Assembly (NCBI GenBank): GCA_009697495.1
Contig: SHUN01000128.1
Span: 1 to 7,625 of the forward strand
Origin: Bryobacterales bacterium
GTDB lineage: Bacteria; Acidobacteriota; Terriglobia; Bryobacterales; Bryobacteraceae
Direction: 5' to 3'
Length of the DNA: 7,625 nucleotides
The translations under genes were made by a program, and so were the position numbers. Under the pieces are notes generated by a model that was not told the origin of the DNA, searched no databases, and saw nothing but the letters and a program-made list of their open reading frames with translations. Of the stretch, positions 6,034-7,625 are shown one piece after another; position 1 is the first letter of the stretch, and every line of letters begins with the position of its first letter.

Positions 6034-7151
6034 TCGAAAACTCGCTGAGCGTCCCCGTTCGCGCCCACGATGCGTCGCAACTGGCCGATCTGATTTTTCA
6101 ATTTGCGGAAGGGCGGACGGTGGATGACGCGCTGCGCCGGATGCTGGCGGCGCGGGCGACGCAGTTTGAATCGATGACGGTTTATTGGGGCTCGCTGGCG
6201 GCGGATCCGGTGGCGAAGTCGACGTACTTTGTGGCGGTGGATGGAAAAAGCCCGGTACTGCTTCACATTGCCTTGTCGTCGGCGCCGGGCAGCGGACTAT
6301 TTCCGCATTCGGTGCTGGTGGGGCGAATGCGGACGCCGCGAGGACTGGAAGTGGTTGTGAACGCGATTCCATTCGCGGCGGGGGACTCGGACCGGATTCT
6401 TGTTTATGCCCGGCAGTTGGACCGGACGGTGCTGCCCGGGCCGCAGGGAGTTGACACGCTGTTCATTGCGGCCGGTCGGGATGCGAACGACGCGTTTGGG
6501 CAATTCCGCGCGGTGCAGCGCAAATATGGGCTCTCGGTGGCCGCCTGGACGGGGCCGATGGAGGAAGGGCTTTGGGGGGCGATTCGGCACGGCTGGCGGG
6601 AAGGGTTTCCGTTGCGGGGCGAGACCGAGCCGAGCTCGCGCAGCTTTATCGATGCCAGCGCGCTGAGCGATGAAGAGTTAGGCGATAGGGTGAATTTCCT
6701 TCGCCGACTGCACGGCCGCACATATGACATCGACGTTCGGTTTGACGCGCGCGGCGAGTGGACCAGGCCTGAGGCGATGCGCAGCCGGCTGGAACGATTG
6801 CGGACCGCTGGCTGTGCGGTACAGGTAGTGGAAGTGGAGTTGGGGCTGCTTCCGGGCACGCCTTATCCGGCGTCCTTGGCCGAAATGGCGGGATGGCCGG
6901 AGGATATTTTGTCCAACGTACAGTGGAAGGCGGCGGGCAGGCCGTTGACGGAACTTCGACAAAGGGTGGAGGAGTTGCAGCAGGCGGCGCGGCAGTTTGG
7001 CGCAATCATCGGCATTACGGGGCATGGCGCGTTGACGGACGAAACGCTGGAGGCGATTGGGCTGGGCGCGGCACGCCGTTTGTGGTTCACGCTCGGCGAC
7101 GGACTTGGGTCAAATCGAATTCTTGACATGGCTGCCCTGCTGCGAGGGTAA
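6030..7151 (+). CDS. Conserved-looking hypothetical protein, 373 aa, coupled to galU
   Basis: I do not recognise the family. The frame starts in the galU stop (ATGA, 6030-6033), so it is almost certainly translated with galU. No signal peptide or membrane segment is seen, so it is probably cytosolic. Features: an N-terminal helix (16-45), a strand-rich middle with LEVVVNAIPF (106-115) and RILVYARQL (122-130), the turn VLPGPQGVDTLFIAAG (134-149), LWGAIRHGWREGFPL (181-195), then alternating strands and helices: YDIDVRFD (232-239), AVQVVEVELGLLPG (263-276), a helix with coiled-coil tendency (304-323), IIGITGHG (326-333) and WFTLGDGLGSN (352-362). The C-terminal half has an alpha/beta rhythm that could be part of a barrel, and conserved-looking acidic and glycine turns (DVRFD, TGHG, GDGLGSN) suggest an enzyme. 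By position, a role in sugar metabolism is a guess only. Third codon positions are strongly G/C like galU, so there is no sign of recent transfer. Confidence 0.85.
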   Translation: MIENSLSVPVRAHDASQLADLIFQFAEGRTVDDALRRMLAARATQFESMTVYWGSLAADPVAKSTYFVAVDGKSPVLLHIALSSAPGSGLFPHSVLVGRMRTPRGLEVVVNAIPFAAGDSDRILVYARQLDRTVLPGPQGVDTLFIAAGRDANDAFGQFRAVQRKYGLSVAAWTGPMEEGLWGAIRHGWREGFPLRGETEPSSRSFIDASALSDEELGDRVNFLRRLHGRTYDIDVRFDARGEWTRPEAMRSRLERLRTAGCAVQVVEVELGLLPGTPYPASLAEMAGWPEDILSNVQWKAAGRPLTELRQRVEELQQAARQFGAIIGITGHGALTDETLEAIGLGAARRLWFTLGDGLGSNRILDMAALLRG

Positions 7152-7155
7152 TATA

Positions 7156-7625
7156 GTGGCGATGACAATGCATCGCCGGAGTTTGTTAGCGGCGGCGCCA
7201 GCCGCGATGATGGCGCAAGGGAGCGGTCAAAACGTGAAGTTTGGTATCGATCTTTTCAGCCTGCGCTCGCAAGGTTGGAGCGCGTTTGAGTATTTGGACT
7301 ATTGCGGGAAACAAGGCGCGAAAGTCGTCCATTTTTCTGAGATCCGGTTTCTTGGCGGACTGGAAAAGGCGCATTTGGAGAAGGTTCGCGATCACGCGCG
7401 GCGGCTGGGAATCGAGCTCGAAATCGGCATGTTGTCGATTTGCCCGACGGCGGCCCGGTTTGACCCGAAACAGGGGACGGCGGAGGAACAGTTGGCGCGT
7501 ATGATCGACTCCGCGCGGATTGCCGGCGCGCCGCTGGTGCGAGCCGTTCTGGGCGACTGGCGGGATCGCGCGTCGGCGGTGCCGTTGGAGCAGCACATTG
7601 AAAACACGGTGAAGACGCTGCGCGC
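7156..7625 (+). CDS. Exported sugar phosphate isomerase/epimerase-like TIM barrel (partial, 3' end outside)
   Basis: The frame is open for 156 codons to the window edge. The N-terminus MHRRSLLAAAPAAMMAQG has a twin-arginine pair and a short hydrophobic stretch, which fits a Tat signal peptide. The mature part begins VKFGIDLFSLR, followed by AFEYLDYCGKQGAKVVHFSE, HARRLGIELEIGM and a DSARIAGAPLVRAVLG strand-helix unit, the pattern of the xylose-isomerase-like/AP-endonuclease-2 barrel (sugar phosphate isomerase/epimerase family, metal-dependent). Substrate cannot be told; the metal ligands lie mostly in the missing part. Start: GAGGG (7144-7148) is 7 nt from GTG 7156 and 13 nt from ATG 7162; ATG 7168 is also in frame and gives a more typical Tat start, so 7156, 7162 and 7168 remain possible. 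It follows the upstream stop by only 4 nt (from GTG), so it is probably in the galU transcription unit. Secreted members like this are common in Acidobacteriota and Planctomycetes. Confidence 0.85.
   Translation, partial: MAMTMHRRSLLAAAPAAMMAQGSGQNVKFGIDLFSLRSQGWSAFEYLDYCGKQGAKVVHFSEIRFLGGLEKAHLEKVRDHARRLGIELEIGMLSICPTAARFDPKQGTAEEQLARMIDSARIAGAPLVRAVLGDWRDRASAVPLEQHIENTVKTLR

Overview
The window is a gene-dense, GC-rich bacterial chromosome segment. The style fits an Acidobacteriota genome of the Solibacter/Bryobacter kind: a PAS/HisKA/receiver hybrid-kinase type, a Tat-type exported sugar isomerase-like protein, and housekeeping genes mixed with sugar genes. This lineage is inferred from protein style only; no rRNA or other marker is present. 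There is no phage, IS, CRISPR, tRNA or rRNA signal, and no gap without a gene exceeds 300 bases.

Layout. 1-58 (-): the first codons of an unidentified partial ORF. 88-567 (-): D-aminoacyl-tRNA deacylase (dtd). 604-1602 (+), divergent from dtd across about 36 bp: a GHMP-fold kinase that reads closely like the plant-type glucuronokinase family. 1603-1783: a 181-bp gap holding a strong inverted repeat. 1784-2071 (+): a 95-aa orphan protein built from three short repeats. 2165-3211 and 3208-3810 (+): purM and purN, overlapping by ATGA, which carry out the AIR synthetase and GAR formyltransferase steps of purine synthesis. 3800 to about 5105 (-): the decayed remains of one hybrid histidine kinase (PAS - HisKA - damaged ATPase - receiver), broken by a frameshift near 4715, a nonsense codon at 4487-4489 and internal losses. 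5149-6033 (+): galU. 6030-7151 (+): an unrecognised 373-aa protein overlapping galU by ATGA. 7156-7625 (+): the start of an exported sugar-phosphate isomerase/epimerase-like TIM barrel that runs off the window.

How it fits together. purM-purN is a coupled purine pair. galU, the 373-aa protein and the TIM-barrel gene are packed tightly enough to be one transcription unit, with UDP-glucose supply as its only firm function. The glucuronokinase-like gene would make glucuronate 1-phosphate. That needs a UDP-sugar pyrophosphorylase to become UDP-glucuronate, and the GalU-type enzyme 3.5 kb away is a possible but unproven partner.

The points most worth a second look are the bacterial glucuronokinase-like gene, the kinase pseudogene, the triple-repeat small protein and the unknown gene coupled to galU. 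I see no convincing new defence or mobile system here.
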